From JAVBPT01 sp031549455 (GTDB taxonomy: Bacteria > Bacillota > Clostridia > Lachnospirales > JAKSVV01): a DNA stretch of 64,000 bases. Positions 1-7,589 of the stretch are shown here, in pieces. Made by a program: the position numbers and the translations under genes. Location of the stretch: NCBI GenBank assembly GCA_031549455.1, contig JAVBPT010000005.1, positions 47,720 through 111,719 of the forward strand. The letters are read 5' to 3'. The notes beneath the pieces were generated by a model. It had not been told where the DNA came from. It worked only from the letters and a program-made list of their open reading frames with translations, and made no database searches. The first letter of the stretch is position 1. Every line of letters starts with the position of its first letter.

Positions 1-347
1 TTTAAGTTTATAAACTGTTTAATTTTTTCTTCATCTTCTGGATCCACATAATAAATGCCACTTCGATACTGGCTTCCAATGTCATTTCCCTGACGATTTC
101 TGGTAGTGGGATTAACGGTTTTAAAAAACTCGGTGAGAAGTTTTGAAAGGTCAATCAGGTTGCTGTCATAAGCCAATAGAACTGCCTCGGCATATCCTGT
201 TTCTTTTGTACAAACATCATGATAGGTTGGGTCAGGGGTATGCCCGTTTGCATAGCCACAAGTCGTATGACAAACCCCCTTTAGTCTTGAAAAATAGGCT
301 TCGGTCCCCCAAAAGCATCCTCCCGCCAAATATATTTTTTTATTCAT
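1..347 (-). CDS. msrA: Peptide-methionine (S)-S-oxide reductase MsrA (partial, 3' end outside window)
   Basis: Reverse-strand reading from the ATG at 345-347 begins MNKKIYLAGGCFWGTEAYF. The GCFWG motif carries the catalytic cysteine of MsrA, and further on there are NPTTRNRQGNDIGSQYRS and YVDPEDE stretches that fit the family. The enzyme reduces the S-epimer of methionine sulfoxide in oxidised proteins, with thioredoxin as usual reductant. About 115 codons are present and the reading frame runs off the left edge, so whether it is fused to MsrB, as in many Bacillota, cannot be seen. A GGAG ribosome binding site lies just upstream of the ATG. It is divergent from the flavoprotein gene at 463. 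Confidence 0.95.
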   Translation of the reverse strand, partial: MNKKIYLAGGCFWGTEAYFSRLKGVCHTTCGYANGHTPDPTYHDVCTKETGYAEAVLLAYDSNLIDLSKLLTEFFKTVNPTTRNRQGNDIGSQYRSGIYYVDPEDEEKIKQFINL

Positions 348-375
348 ATGCACTCCATTTAGAAATTCTGATAAT

Positions 376-404
376 AGTATACACCAAATCTCAAAAACAA
401 TCAA
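376..404 (-). promoter_or_regulatory. Sigma-A-type promoter of msrA
   Basis: On the minus strand TTGATT (399-404) and TATACT (376-381) are separated by 17 bases, placing a start site about 20 bases before the msrA ribosome binding site. Pattern match only. Confidence 0.6.
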
Positions 405-413
405 AAAACCTCT

Positions 414-441
414 TTGTAGGTTTCGGAAAGTATGATATAAT
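414..441 (+). promoter_or_regulatory. Sigma-A-type promoter of the 463 flavoprotein operon
   Basis: TTGTAG (414-419) and a perfect TATAAT (436-441) are 16 bases apart. The expected start near 448 leaves a leader of only about 15 bases before the GTG start. Confidence 0.55.
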
Positions 442-462
442 GATTTTTAAAAGAGGTATGAT

Positions 463-1713
463 GTGAAAGAATATGATATCGTGATTGTGGGCGCGGGTGC
501 AGCCGGATTAATCTGTGCTTGCAGGCTTTCCGAACGAATGCCGGATTGTAAAATTTTGATGATTGACCGGATGAACAAAGTTGGAAAGAAAATATTGGCC
601 ACGGGCAATGGACGGTGTAATCTATCAAACGCTCAGATAGTAAGAGAAAAATATCATAGTACGAATCCACACTTCATCGATTCTGTGATCGAAGGGTCAA
701 ATAGACAGGCCATTCTCCCCTACTTTGATGAGCTAGGGTTGAAGACAAAAAGGATTGAGGATGGAATTTACCCGATTACTGGAGAGGCAGCCTCTGTGTT
801 GGACGTTTTAAGGCTAAAGATAGAAGAGGCCCTAAATGTGGACGTTTTACTAAATACGGAGGCGGAAAAAGTAGAAAAGAAGGAAAAATATTTCATTCAT
901 ACAAAAACAGGTGTTTTTTGTGCAGCGACGTTAATCATGGCAACGGGGGGGTGTAGTGCACCCATTTATGGGTCAAACGGGAGTGGATATGGTCTGCTAG
1001 AAGCGCTGGGACATACCAAAAAAGAGACCTATAAGGCATTGGTGCAACTTATAGCGGACAAGCCAAATTTGAAAAGGATTGACGGTGTGCGTGCAAAGGC
1101 AAAAGTCAGGATAGAGGTAAATGGTGTACCTTCTGAAGAAGAGATGGGAGAGGTTCAGTTTACCCGATATGGCTTATCTGGGATTTGTATTCTAAACCTA
1201 TCGCATATTGCCTCTTATCATACAGAGGTGATGAAAAATAGGGTGGTTATATGTTTGGATTTGATGCAAAACAGGATGGAGGAAGAACTCTTCGCAGAAC
1301 TTATAAAAAGAAGACAGCGTTTCGGAAATCGTCAGCTGGAAAATTATTTAACGGGCCTTTTGAATCAAAAGCTTGCGCTCTTTCTCTATCAGGAGCTTAA
1401 AGTAGATCCCAAAAGAAAAATAAGTTCGCTCAGTGAGAGTGAGATAGAGGGAATAGGAAAAAAACTTAAAAGTAGTGAGTTTCCGATTATAGGGACCAAG
1501 GGGTTTGACCATGCACAGGTTACTGCAGGTGGAATGGATACAAAAGAGATTGATCCAGCTACATTTGAATCTAAGCTGCATAAAAATCTATACATTCTTG
1601 GTGAATTACTAGATTTATACGGAGATTGTGGGGGTTATAATCTAAATTTTGCATTTATGAGTGGTCTTGCGGCGGCAGATCATATAGGAGAAGAACATGA
1701 TTCGAATAAATAA
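463..1713 (+). CDS. BaiN/HI0933-family NAD(P)/FAD-dependent oxidoreductase
   Basis: A 416-residue flavoprotein of the HI0933/YhiN/BaiN family. The N-terminus holds an FAD-binding dinucleotide fold (VGAGAAG, about residues 8-14), followed by the GKKILATGNGRCNLSN block typical of this family. A C-terminal GGYNLNFAFMSG segment closes the FAD site. BaiN itself has been linked to bile-acid 7-dehydroxylation, but most family members have no proven substrate, so none is assigned. The start is GTG at 463 because AAGAGG stands seven bases before it and the protein begins at the flavin fold. The next gene overlaps its 3' end by 17 bases, so the two flavoproteins are probably translationally coupled. 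Confidence 0.88.
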   Translation: MKEYDIVIVGAGAAGLICACRLSERMPDCKILMIDRMNKVGKKILATGNGRCNLSNAQIVREKYHSTNPHFIDSVIEGSNRQAILPYFDELGLKTKRIEDGIYPITGEAASVLDVLRLKIEEALNVDVLLNTEAEKVEKKEKYFIHTKTGVFCAATLIMATGGCSAPIYGSNGSGYGLLEALGHTKKETYKALVQLIADKPNLKRIDGVRAKAKVRIEVNGVPSEEEMGEVQFTRYGLSGICILNLSHIASYHTEVMKNRVVICLDLMQNRMEEELFAELIKRRQRFGNRQLENYLTGLLNQKLALFLYQELKVDPKRKISSLSESEIEGIGKKLKSSEFPIIGTKGFDHAQVTAGGMDTKEIDPATFESKLHKNLYILGELLDLYGDCGGYNLNFAFMSGLAAADHIGEEHDSNK

Positions 1714-3250
1714 TATAAAAATGAATATCGAGCATACAGAGGAAGACCTAAAACAAAAGTGTCTAAACATCTTAAAAAGAGAAACGGCAGAGTCTTTTCA
1801 AATTGTGAAGAGATCAGTGGATGCAAGGGACAAAAGGGATGTTTTTTATGTATACAGTGTGGAGCTAAAGGTAGCGGATGAAGAACGGATCCGGGAGACA
1901 AAAGAGGTCGTAAAGGTCGAGGCGGAACGATTTGTTTTTCCGAGGTCACAGAAAAGTTTTGAAAAGAAACCGATTGTTGTAGGAGCGGGGCCAGCCGGTC
2001 TGTTTTCAGCGCTCACGTTGGTTCGCTCGGGTGTTCCGTGCACCCTAATTGAACAAGGAAAGCCGGTGGAGGAGAGAGTAAAGGATGTTGCCTCTTTCTT
2101 TGAGAGCGGGAAACTAAATCCGCTCTCAAATATCCAATTTGGCGAAGGGGGAGCGGGCACGTTTAGCGATGGAAAGCTCACCACTGGCATCAAAGATGAG
2201 CGGGTTCGAGCTGTTTTCGAGACGTTCGTTGAATTCGGAGCGCCAAGAGAGATTCTGTATTCCGGAAAACCGCATATTGGAACGGACCGGCTAAGGTCAA
2301 TGATCAAAAGAATGCGAGCCTATTTGATTCAAAATGGGTGCGAGGTGCGTTTCGATTCGAAACTCACAGACCTCTTGATAGAGGAAAGCTGGTTAAAGGG
2401 CATCGTTGTGAATCATACCGAGACCATAGAAACGGATCATTTAATCCTTGCAATGGGACATTCTGCTAGAGATACGTATAACATGCTTTACCAAAAAGGG
2501 ATTGCTCTCGAACAGAAAAACTTCTCCATTGGGGTTCGGATTGAGCATGAGCAAAGTATGATCCAACACAACCAATATGGTTCTTTTGCAGAGCTTTTGG
2601 AGCCAACAGATTATAAGCTGGTTTCCCACCTTGAAAACGGACGGAGTGTATACACCTTCTGCGTGTGCCCGGGTGGCTATGTTGTGGGGGCTTCTAGCGA
2701 GGAGGAGATGGTTTGCACCAATGGAATGAGTGAATATAAAAGGGATGGCAAAAATATTAATGGGGCCATTCTGGTCGGTATTAATCGGGAAGACTTTCAT
2801 AGTGATCATCCTCTTGCGGGTATTTATTTACAACAAAAGCTAGAGCGAGACGCATTTATAGTAGGCGGAGGAAATTATTATGCGCCCTGTCAAAGGGTGG
2901 CCGATTTCATACAAAATCAGAAAACCACTGAATTTGGATCGATTACACCGAGCTATAAACCGGGCGTGACGCCAGCCAATTTCCATGAAATCTTGCCACC
3001 TTTTATTACGGAAAGTTTAAAAGAGGCAATTCTTGAGTTTGATCGCAAGATAAAAGGGTTTGCAGCGGAAGATGCGATTTTGACTGGAGTGGAGAGCAGA
3101 AGTTCTTCTCCGGTCAGAATTGTAAGAGGAGAGGACATGAGGGGATCAATCGAGGGCTTTTATCCAATCGGAGAAGGAGCGGGTTATGCCGGTGGGATTG
3201 TAAGCTCAGCAGTGGACGGGATGAAATGTGCGCTGGCGTTAATCCACTAA
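1697..3250 (+). CDS. COG2509-type FAD-dependent dehydrogenase
   Basis: A 517-residue protein of the uncharacterised FAD-dependent dehydrogenase group (COG2509). About 90 N-terminal residues form a basic alpha/beta domain. A dinucleotide-binding fold follows (VVGAGPAGLFSAL, near residue 93), with family blocks NIQFGEGGAGTFSDGKL and a C-terminal GEGAGYAGGIVSSAVDG flavin-closing motif. Length is normal for the family. The reaction is unknown; family members are presumed soluble oxidoreductases. It starts inside the end of the previous flavoprotein gene, so it is second in a two-gene operon, and a hairpin with a T-run follows the stop. Confidence 0.88.
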   Translation: MIRINNIKMNIEHTEEDLKQKCLNILKRETAESFQIVKRSVDARDKRDVFYVYSVELKVADEERIRETKEVVKVEAERFVFPRSQKSFEKKPIVVGAGPAGLFSALTLVRSGVPCTLIEQGKPVEERVKDVASFFESGKLNPLSNIQFGEGGAGTFSDGKLTTGIKDERVRAVFETFVEFGAPREILYSGKPHIGTDRLRSMIKRMRAYLIQNGCEVRFDSKLTDLLIEESWLKGIVVNHTETIETDHLILAMGHSARDTYNMLYQKGIALEQKNFSIGVRIEHEQSMIQHNQYGSFAELLEPTDYKLVSHLENGRSVYTFCVCPGGYVVGASSEEEMVCTNGMSEYKRDGKNINGAILVGINREDFHSDHPLAGIYLQQKLERDAFIVGGGNYYAPCQRVADFIQNQKTTEFGSITPSYKPGVTPANFHEILPPFITESLKEAILEFDRKIKGFAAEDAILTGVESRSSSPVRIVRGEDMRGSIEGFYPIGEGAGYAGGIVSSAVDGMKCALALIH

Positions 3251-3263
3251 ATTTGGACAGAAT

Positions 3264-3288
3264 AGAGAGAGAAAAATCTCTCTTTTTA
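3264..3288 (+). terminator. Rho-independent terminator after the flavoprotein pair
   Basis: A 7-bp AGAGAGA/TCTCTCT stem with an A-rich loop is followed by TTTTATAT, 14 bases after the stop codon. Confidence 0.6.
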
Positions 3289-3352
3289 TATAAAAAGAGC
3301 TTATCCCCCGTAAGGAATAAGCAAGAGAAAACCTCCAATATTTATAAGGTGT

Positions 3353-3655
3353 CTAAATGATGTGAAACATCTGTAATGCGAAATAGATAGTTAAAAGGAC
3401 TATAAAGCTGATGGTTGCGTAGGCAAATGTTTTGTGTACACGGTCTTCGACTCTGCGAGTGATAAGAATTAGACATGCAACTTCGATTACAGAAAGTACA
3501 GAAAGGAATGTTGCCCCTGAATCTTTGAAAATAGCTTGCAGAGCGAAGTAAATCGATAGTGTACCACTAAACTGAACGATTGGTTCTTTTGCCAAAGCTG
3601 GTAACTTCATTGCGAAATCCCCTTTCATTTTTTGATTTTGTTGTTTGTTGAGCAT
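3353..3655 (-). CDS. Small two-helix membrane protein, unknown function
   Basis: Reading from the upstream ATG gives 100 residues. An internal ATG at 3608-3610 gives 85 residues. Both ATGs have an AAAGGGG-type ribosome binding site, so the start is genuinely ambiguous; the shorter form (MKLPALAKEP) has slightly better spacing. The C-terminal two thirds contain two hydrophobic segments separated by a short basic loop (RRVEDRVHK), suggesting a small integral membrane protein with two helices. No family is recognised. It has its own sigma-A-type promoter and stands alone on the minus strand between plus-strand genes. Confidence 0.65.
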   Translation of the reverse strand: MLNKQQNQKMKGDFAMKLPALAKEPIVQFSGTLSIYFALQAIFKDSGATFLSVLSVIEVACLILITRRVEDRVHKTFAYATISFIVLLTIYFALQMFHII

Positions 3656-3732
3656 ATTGCCCTTGTCCCCTTTCGGTTGAATTGGTTGTGTGGTTCTCTT
3701 GGAAATAGCTAGTGCTTAAAAATAATACTATA

Positions 3733-3761
3733 AGTATAGCACAATTACCAATATTTGTAAA
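3733..3761 (-). promoter_or_regulatory. Sigma-A-type promoter of the small membrane protein
   Basis: On the minus strand TTTACA (3756-3761) and TATACT (3733-3738) are 17 bases apart. Confidence 0.6.
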
Positions 3762-3791
3762 TAGAAAATGGTAAATACTTCAAATTAATTA

Positions 3792-3821
3792 TTGACATAA
3801 ACTGTAAAAACATGGTATAAT
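3792..3821 (+). promoter_or_regulatory. Strong promoter of the transglutaminase-like gene
   Basis: Perfect TTGACA (3792-3797) and perfect TATAAT (3816-3821) with an 18-base spacer, about 30 bases before the ATG at 3852. Confidence 0.7.
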
Positions 3822-3851
3822 GTAATTATATGGAAAAAAAGGTGCAGGATT

Positions 3852-4817
3852 ATGAGTAATGGAATTACGATTAGACATAACAAATATACTCCTTGGAGTC
3901 CAAAAGAATATTATAATAAATATGGATTTAAAATTAAAAAACCAGTTCAAGAAGGGTTTAAAATTAATGTTCAAAAATATAATCCTGAAGAAGAAGGAAG
4001 TAAGAATAAAACAGTAATCCAAGCCATTGAGGATGGATATAAAAATACTGATAAAATTTGCGATGATAATCTGTTAATTGCTAAAATTCCTGCAATAAAA
4101 AAAGCGGTGGAAAGTATAGATAGAGAAATTGTTGCAACTGGAATTGATACTAAAAGTATTGATGGAAAAATGCAGGTAATGGCATTTTTATATGGTCAAT
4201 TACAAAAGGATATAAAGTACTATAATCCACAAGTTAGGGTGGGAAACTGGATGCCGAATTACCTTCAAGAAAGAGCTACAGGGTTAGAAGATGGTTGTAA
4301 TGTTTATGGTGCTTTAGTAGATAAATATGCTAAATGTTCAGGTATTGCAAAAGCATTTGAAGTCTTATGCAATCATTATGGAATAGCATGTACATCTAGA
4401 GGACTTACTGGAGTTAGAGTTGGTCATGCAATAAATGAGGTGAGTTTTGATAATGGAAAAGTATCTTATATAGATATTGCATCTGAAATAGGAATGGGAC
4501 AAGATGGACTTTATGCTGATAAAAATACTATAAGAAGAATTCCTATTGAAAAGCTAAATATAACCACTAGATATTTCATGATGAGCAAAGAAGATGTAAA
4601 TAGGATGGGATATACTTTTGATGAAGAGCCTCGTTCGGAAAGTCAGAAGATGAGTGAAAATGAAAAATTAGATTTATTTAGTGAAGTAGATAGAAAGATA
4701 GCAAATGGAGTCAATGGAACTGCATTAAGTGATGAAGTACCAACAGTAGCAAGTGGTAATAATGAAATGCCTAGAATAACTATACATAATCATAATGCCA
4801 GTGATATAGAATACTAA
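3852..4817 (+). CDS. Transglutaminase-like (papain-fold) protein
   Basis: A 321-residue protein whose middle carries a transglutaminase-core layout. YAKCSGIAKAF supplies a cysteine (about residue 160), VGHAINEV the histidine and YIDIA an aspartate, in the order Cys-His-Asp used by bacterial transglutaminase-like cysteine proteases. There is no signal peptide or membrane segment, so it is probably cytosolic unless exported otherwise. The N-terminal 100 residues are basic and AT-coded; the last 60 look disordered. The gene is visibly richer in A and T than its neighbours and has its own promoter and terminator, suggesting independent acquisition. Substrate and biological role are unknown. The start has an AAGGTGCAGG ribosome binding region. 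Confidence 0.7.
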   Translation: MSNGITIRHNKYTPWSPKEYYNKYGFKIKKPVQEGFKINVQKYNPEEEGSKNKTVIQAIEDGYKNTDKICDDNLLIAKIPAIKKAVESIDREIVATGIDTKSIDGKMQVMAFLYGQLQKDIKYYNPQVRVGNWMPNYLQERATGLEDGCNVYGALVDKYAKCSGIAKAFEVLCNHYGIACTSRGLTGVRVGHAINEVSFDNGKVSYIDIASEIGMGQDGLYADKNTIRRIPIEKLNITTRYFMMSKEDVNRMGYTFDEEPRSESQKMSENEKLDLFSEVDRKIANGVNGTALSDEVPTVASGNNEMPRITIHNHNASDIEY

Positions 4818-4838
4818 TTAAAATAAATTGTACAAATT

Positions 4839-4868
4839 GAATCTGTGAACAAAGCAGATTCTTTTTTA
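4839..4868 (+). terminator. Rho-independent terminator of the transglutaminase-like gene
   Basis: GAATCTG (4839-4845) pairs with CAGATTC (4855-4861), followed by six T residues. Confidence 0.8.
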
Positions 4869-4976
4869 ATGCAGCTGGTGATAAGTGTGAAAGATAATTT
4901 AACAGAAAGGCTCAACCCGAAATCTACCGAACAAATGGCAAATCAAAATGAAGCAGAGCCTATTTTACTTAGGTAA
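4869..4976 (+). pseudogene. 35-codon open fragment, possible gene remnant
   Basis: The frame from the ATG at 4869 reads MQLVISVKDNLTERLNPKST and then a short acidic tail to a TAA at 4974. The composition looks protein-like, but there is no ribosome binding site: the ATG lies directly behind the T-run of the preceding terminator. It is best read as the leftover of a degraded gene, or as chance. Confidence 0.25.
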
Positions 4977-5075
4977 AAATCTCTCTTTTTATTTTTGAAT
5001 ATTTCCATCATAAGTAAATAATTTCTTCTTGAAGTGTCAATAATAAAAATGATATTTTATGATGTGGAGGTTGTA

Positions 5076-6416
5076 ATGGATAAAGTAGAAACCACCTATA
5101 AGCGACTATATTGGGACAACGGAAGTACCATGTATGAGGGAGGAATTCGAGACGGCAGGCCAAACGGCTATGGTAGAATGTATGATAAAGAAAGCAAGAT
5201 AAGATACAAAGGCGACTTTACAGATGGAATCGTGAGCGGGAAAGGCAAACTGTATTACGATAATGGTAAGATTGAATACGAGGGAACATTCTTAAATACA
5301 AAAAAGCATGGCTTTGGTAAGGAGTATGACCGAAATGGAATACTCAAATATATGGGTGAGTTTAAAACAGATTCCAAAGACGGGTACGGAAAATTGTTTA
5401 ATAATACGGGAGAAATTATTTACGAAGGGTATTTCAAAAAAAACAGTATTGATAATATGAACGTGGAGATAGGGGAAGATATGGGAACATTGGTGCTTGA
5501 TAAAAAAGAAAATGAAGAAAAACGAAGTGAGCGAGTTAAAATTGAGCCGGAAATTAAAATCGAAACAAAACAAGCGGACATCATGAGTAAAATCAGTAGA
5601 AAAAGAGAAGAAGTGAAATATGACAAGTATGTCCAGACTGGAAAAGGGAGCAGCGCTTATTACCCCAAAGAGAAAATAATTGAAACAGATTATAGCAGGG
5701 GAAAGGTATTCCGAAAAAATGGAACTCTTGAGTATGAGGGAGAGCTGACTGACCGAAAGATGCATGGCCTTGGAAAAACATTTTATGAAAATGGGAAAAT
5801 ACAATATGAAGGAAGTTTTATGTATGGCATGATAGAGGGAAATGGGACCCTATATGATGTAGAAGGGAACGTGAAATATAAAGGAAGCTTCTTTGAAAAC
5901 AAGATAGAAGGAAGCGGAAAAATTTATTTTAAAGAAGGAAGCATAAAGTACGATGGAGAGCTTGCAGATGGCCTTCCAAACGGAAAAGGTAAAAAATATA
6001 ATTCAAAGGGCGTGCTGAAGTGTGAAGGCCGATTTGAAGATGGACTACTAGAGGGAGAGGGAAAAGAGTATTATGACAATCGGACCATGAGAATTGATGG
6101 CGTATTCTCTAAAGGCCTTGCAAATGGGGAATGTAGATATTATGACAAAGCTGGAAAATTGCGATATGAAGGAAGCCTGGCAGATGGGAGATTCTGCGGA
6201 TATGGCAAGATTTATTACGCAGATGGTAAGACCAAATATGAGGGTGAGTTTAAAGATGGTATCTACAGCGGGCGAGGCAAATTGTATTATCCGGACGCAC
6301 AAATCAAATATGAGGGTACATTTAACTACGGTGTACCAGATGGAAAAGGGAAGTTATACGATAAAAAGAGCATTTTACGATATGAAGGTGAATTTAAAGA
6401 TGGAATTCCAGTATAG
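5076..6416 (+). CDS. MORN-repeat protein with a charged central linker
   Basis: A 446-residue protein built from about fifteen 23-residue MORN-type repeats (pattern YEGxFxDGxxxGxGKxYxxxG). Roughly five repeats form an N-terminal block. A Lys/Glu-rich, probably disordered linker follows (about residues 133-200), then a ten-repeat C-terminal block. MORN repeats fold into extended beta-hairpin ladders; in eukaryotes they bind lipids or proteins, while bacterial members are poorly understood. No signal peptide or transmembrane segment is visible. The ATG at 5076 is preferred over one 14 codons upstream because GGAGG lies six bases before it. The stop codon lies inside the terminator hairpin. Confidence 0.85.
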   Translation: MDKVETTYKRLYWDNGSTMYEGGIRDGRPNGYGRMYDKESKIRYKGDFTDGIVSGKGKLYYDNGKIEYEGTFLNTKKHGFGKEYDRNGILKYMGEFKTDSKDGYGKLFNNTGEIIYEGYFKKNSIDNMNVEIGEDMGTLVLDKKENEEKRSERVKIEPEIKIETKQADIMSKISRKREEVKYDKYVQTGKGSSAYYPKEKIIETDYSRGKVFRKNGTLEYEGELTDRKMHGLGKTFYENGKIQYEGSFMYGMIEGNGTLYDVEGNVKYKGSFFENKIEGSGKIYFKEGSIKYDGELADGLPNGKGKKYNSKGVLKCEGRFEDGLLEGEGKEYYDNRTMRIDGVFSKGLANGECRYYDKAGKLRYEGSLADGRFCGYGKIYYADGKTKYEGEFKDGIYSGRGKLYYPDAQIKYEGTFNYGVPDGKGKLYDKKSILRYEGEFKDGIPV

Positions 6417-6427
6417 GAATTCTTTTT
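6403..6427 (+). terminator. Terminator overlapping the stop codon of the MORN gene
   Basis: GAATTCC (6403-6409) pairs with GGAATTC (6416-6422) and is followed by six T residues. The TAG stop occupies 6414-6416, so the final codons form one arm of the hairpin. Confidence 0.75.
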
Positions 6428-6448
6428 TCATGAATTCTTAAAAAACGT

Positions 6449-6476
6449 GTACAAATTGGAGATTTGCATGTATAAT
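6449..6476 (+). promoter_or_regulatory. Possible promoter of rsmD
   Basis: A perfect TATAAT at 6471-6476 stands 16 bases after GTACAA, a weak -35 match. The implied leader is only about 13 bases. Confidence 0.4.
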
Positions 6477-6495
6477 AGTAGAAAAAGGAAAAAGG

Positions 6496-7041
6496 ATGAG
6501 AGTCATTAGTGGAAAAAAGAGAGGGGCTAAGTTGGCATCGGTTGAAAGCGAGGACACAAGGCCAACGCTGGATCGGACGAAAGAAACCATGTTTAATCTG
6601 ATTCCCGCCCCCTTCTATGATAAGGTCGTGCTTGACTTGTTCAGCGGTTCAGGAGCGCTAGGGATTGAGGCGCTTAGCAGGGGGGCAGGCGAGTGTCACT
6701 TTGTGGATTCCTCTACGGAATGCACAAAAATGATACATAAAAACCTGGAACACACAGGGCTAAATGAGCTAGGGGAGATTCATACAATGGATGTACAAAA
6801 ATCCATAGAATGGTTTACAAATCGTAAAATATTTGATATTATATTTCTAGACCCACCGTATAATATGGGTTTTATAAATAGTACTTTAAACAGCATAATC
6901 AAAGCGGGTATTTTGAATCAGAATGGGCTTGTTGTGCTTGAAGCAGGGAATAAAGAAGAGATCAGACAAGAGGAGTTAAGGCTTCTAAAAAGCAGAAGAT
7001 TTAAAATATCAACACTATATTTATATACATTATATAAGTAG
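6496..7041 (+). CDS. rsmD: 16S rRNA (guanine(966)-N(2))-methyltransferase RsmD
   Basis: A 181-residue protein of normal RsmD length. The N-terminus MRVISGKKRGAKL and the following RPTLDRTKETMFN block are diagnostic. The SAM-binding site appears as LDLFSGSGALGIEALSRG and the catalytic motif as DPPY (about residue 120). It methylates the exocyclic amine of G966 in 16S rRNA. In most Bacillota rsmD is followed at once by coaD; here the next gene 24 bases downstream is a coiled-coil protein and coaD is absent. AAAAAGG immediately precedes the ATG. Confidence 0.93.
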   Translation: MRVISGKKRGAKLASVESEDTRPTLDRTKETMFNLIPAPFYDKVVLDLFSGSGALGIEALSRGAGECHFVDSSTECTKMIHKNLEHTGLNELGEIHTMDVQKSIEWFTNRKIFDIIFLDPPYNMGFINSTLNSIIKAGILNQNGLVVLEAGNKEEIRQEELRLLKSRRFKISTLYLYTLYK

Positions 7042-7064
7042 CAAGTATAATAATGGAGGTTATT

Positions 7065-7589
7065 ATGGAAAACATTATGGAGCTGTTTGGTAGGTTGGAA
7101 GATACAGTTGACGATGCCACAAAAGTGCCTTTTACTGAAAATGTGATGGTGAACGGAAAAGAGCTGCTCGATTTGATTATGGATATTAAGCTTAAGTTTC
7201 CAGATGCGATTAAACACGCAGAATGGGTTATTCAGGAAAGAAATAAAATTTTGATGGATGCCAGAAAAGAAGCAGAAGGCAAGCTAAAAGAATCCGAACG
7301 TTATGCCAACAGACTAGTTGATGAAAATGAGGTGACAAGAAGGGCATATGAACAAGCAGAGAAGATTGTAGAAAGCGCCAAGCAAGCAGAACGTGAAATG
7401 AAACTAGGAGCACTTGAATACGCGGATAGCATTCTTGTAAAGGTCGAAGAGGGGTTAAAACAAACAATGGAACGTTTTCACGAACAATTTCTTTCGATTG
7501 AGGAGACCTATTCTGTCTTTTTACAACAAATTTCAAAAAACAGACAAGAATTAAGAGGAATCAATCGCAATAATATTGATGATCTTTAA
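7065..7589 (+). CDS. Coiled-coil protein of the rsmD neighbourhood (ATPase-like annotation in Clostridia)
   Basis: A 174-residue soluble protein, mostly alpha-helical. Residues from about 45 to 150 form a charged Glu/Lys/Ala coiled coil (RNKILMDARKEAEGKLKESE and following), preceded by a short N-terminal domain with KELLDLIMDIK. The layout resembles the DivIVA-like or V-ATPase-E-like coiled-coil proteins that commonly follow coaD in clostridial genomes; the function is unknown. The ATG at 7065 is used because GGAGG precedes it, rather than an ATG four codons earlier. The stop overlaps the stop of the convergent ylbJ. Confidence 0.7.
   Translation: MENIMELFGRLEDTVDDATKVPFTENVMVNGKELLDLIMDIKLKFPDAIKHAEWVIQERNKILMDARKEAEGKLKESERYANRLVDENEVTRRAYEQAEKIVESAKQAEREMKLGALEYADSILVKVEEGLKQTMERFHEQFLSIEETYSVFLQQISKNRQELRGINRNNIDDL

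Noticed and set aside
1846..2307. 153-codon minus-strand frame opposite the COG2509 gene
   Set aside because: It lies wholly within a well-supported flavoprotein gene, has low-complexity Ser/Pro content and no ribosome binding site.
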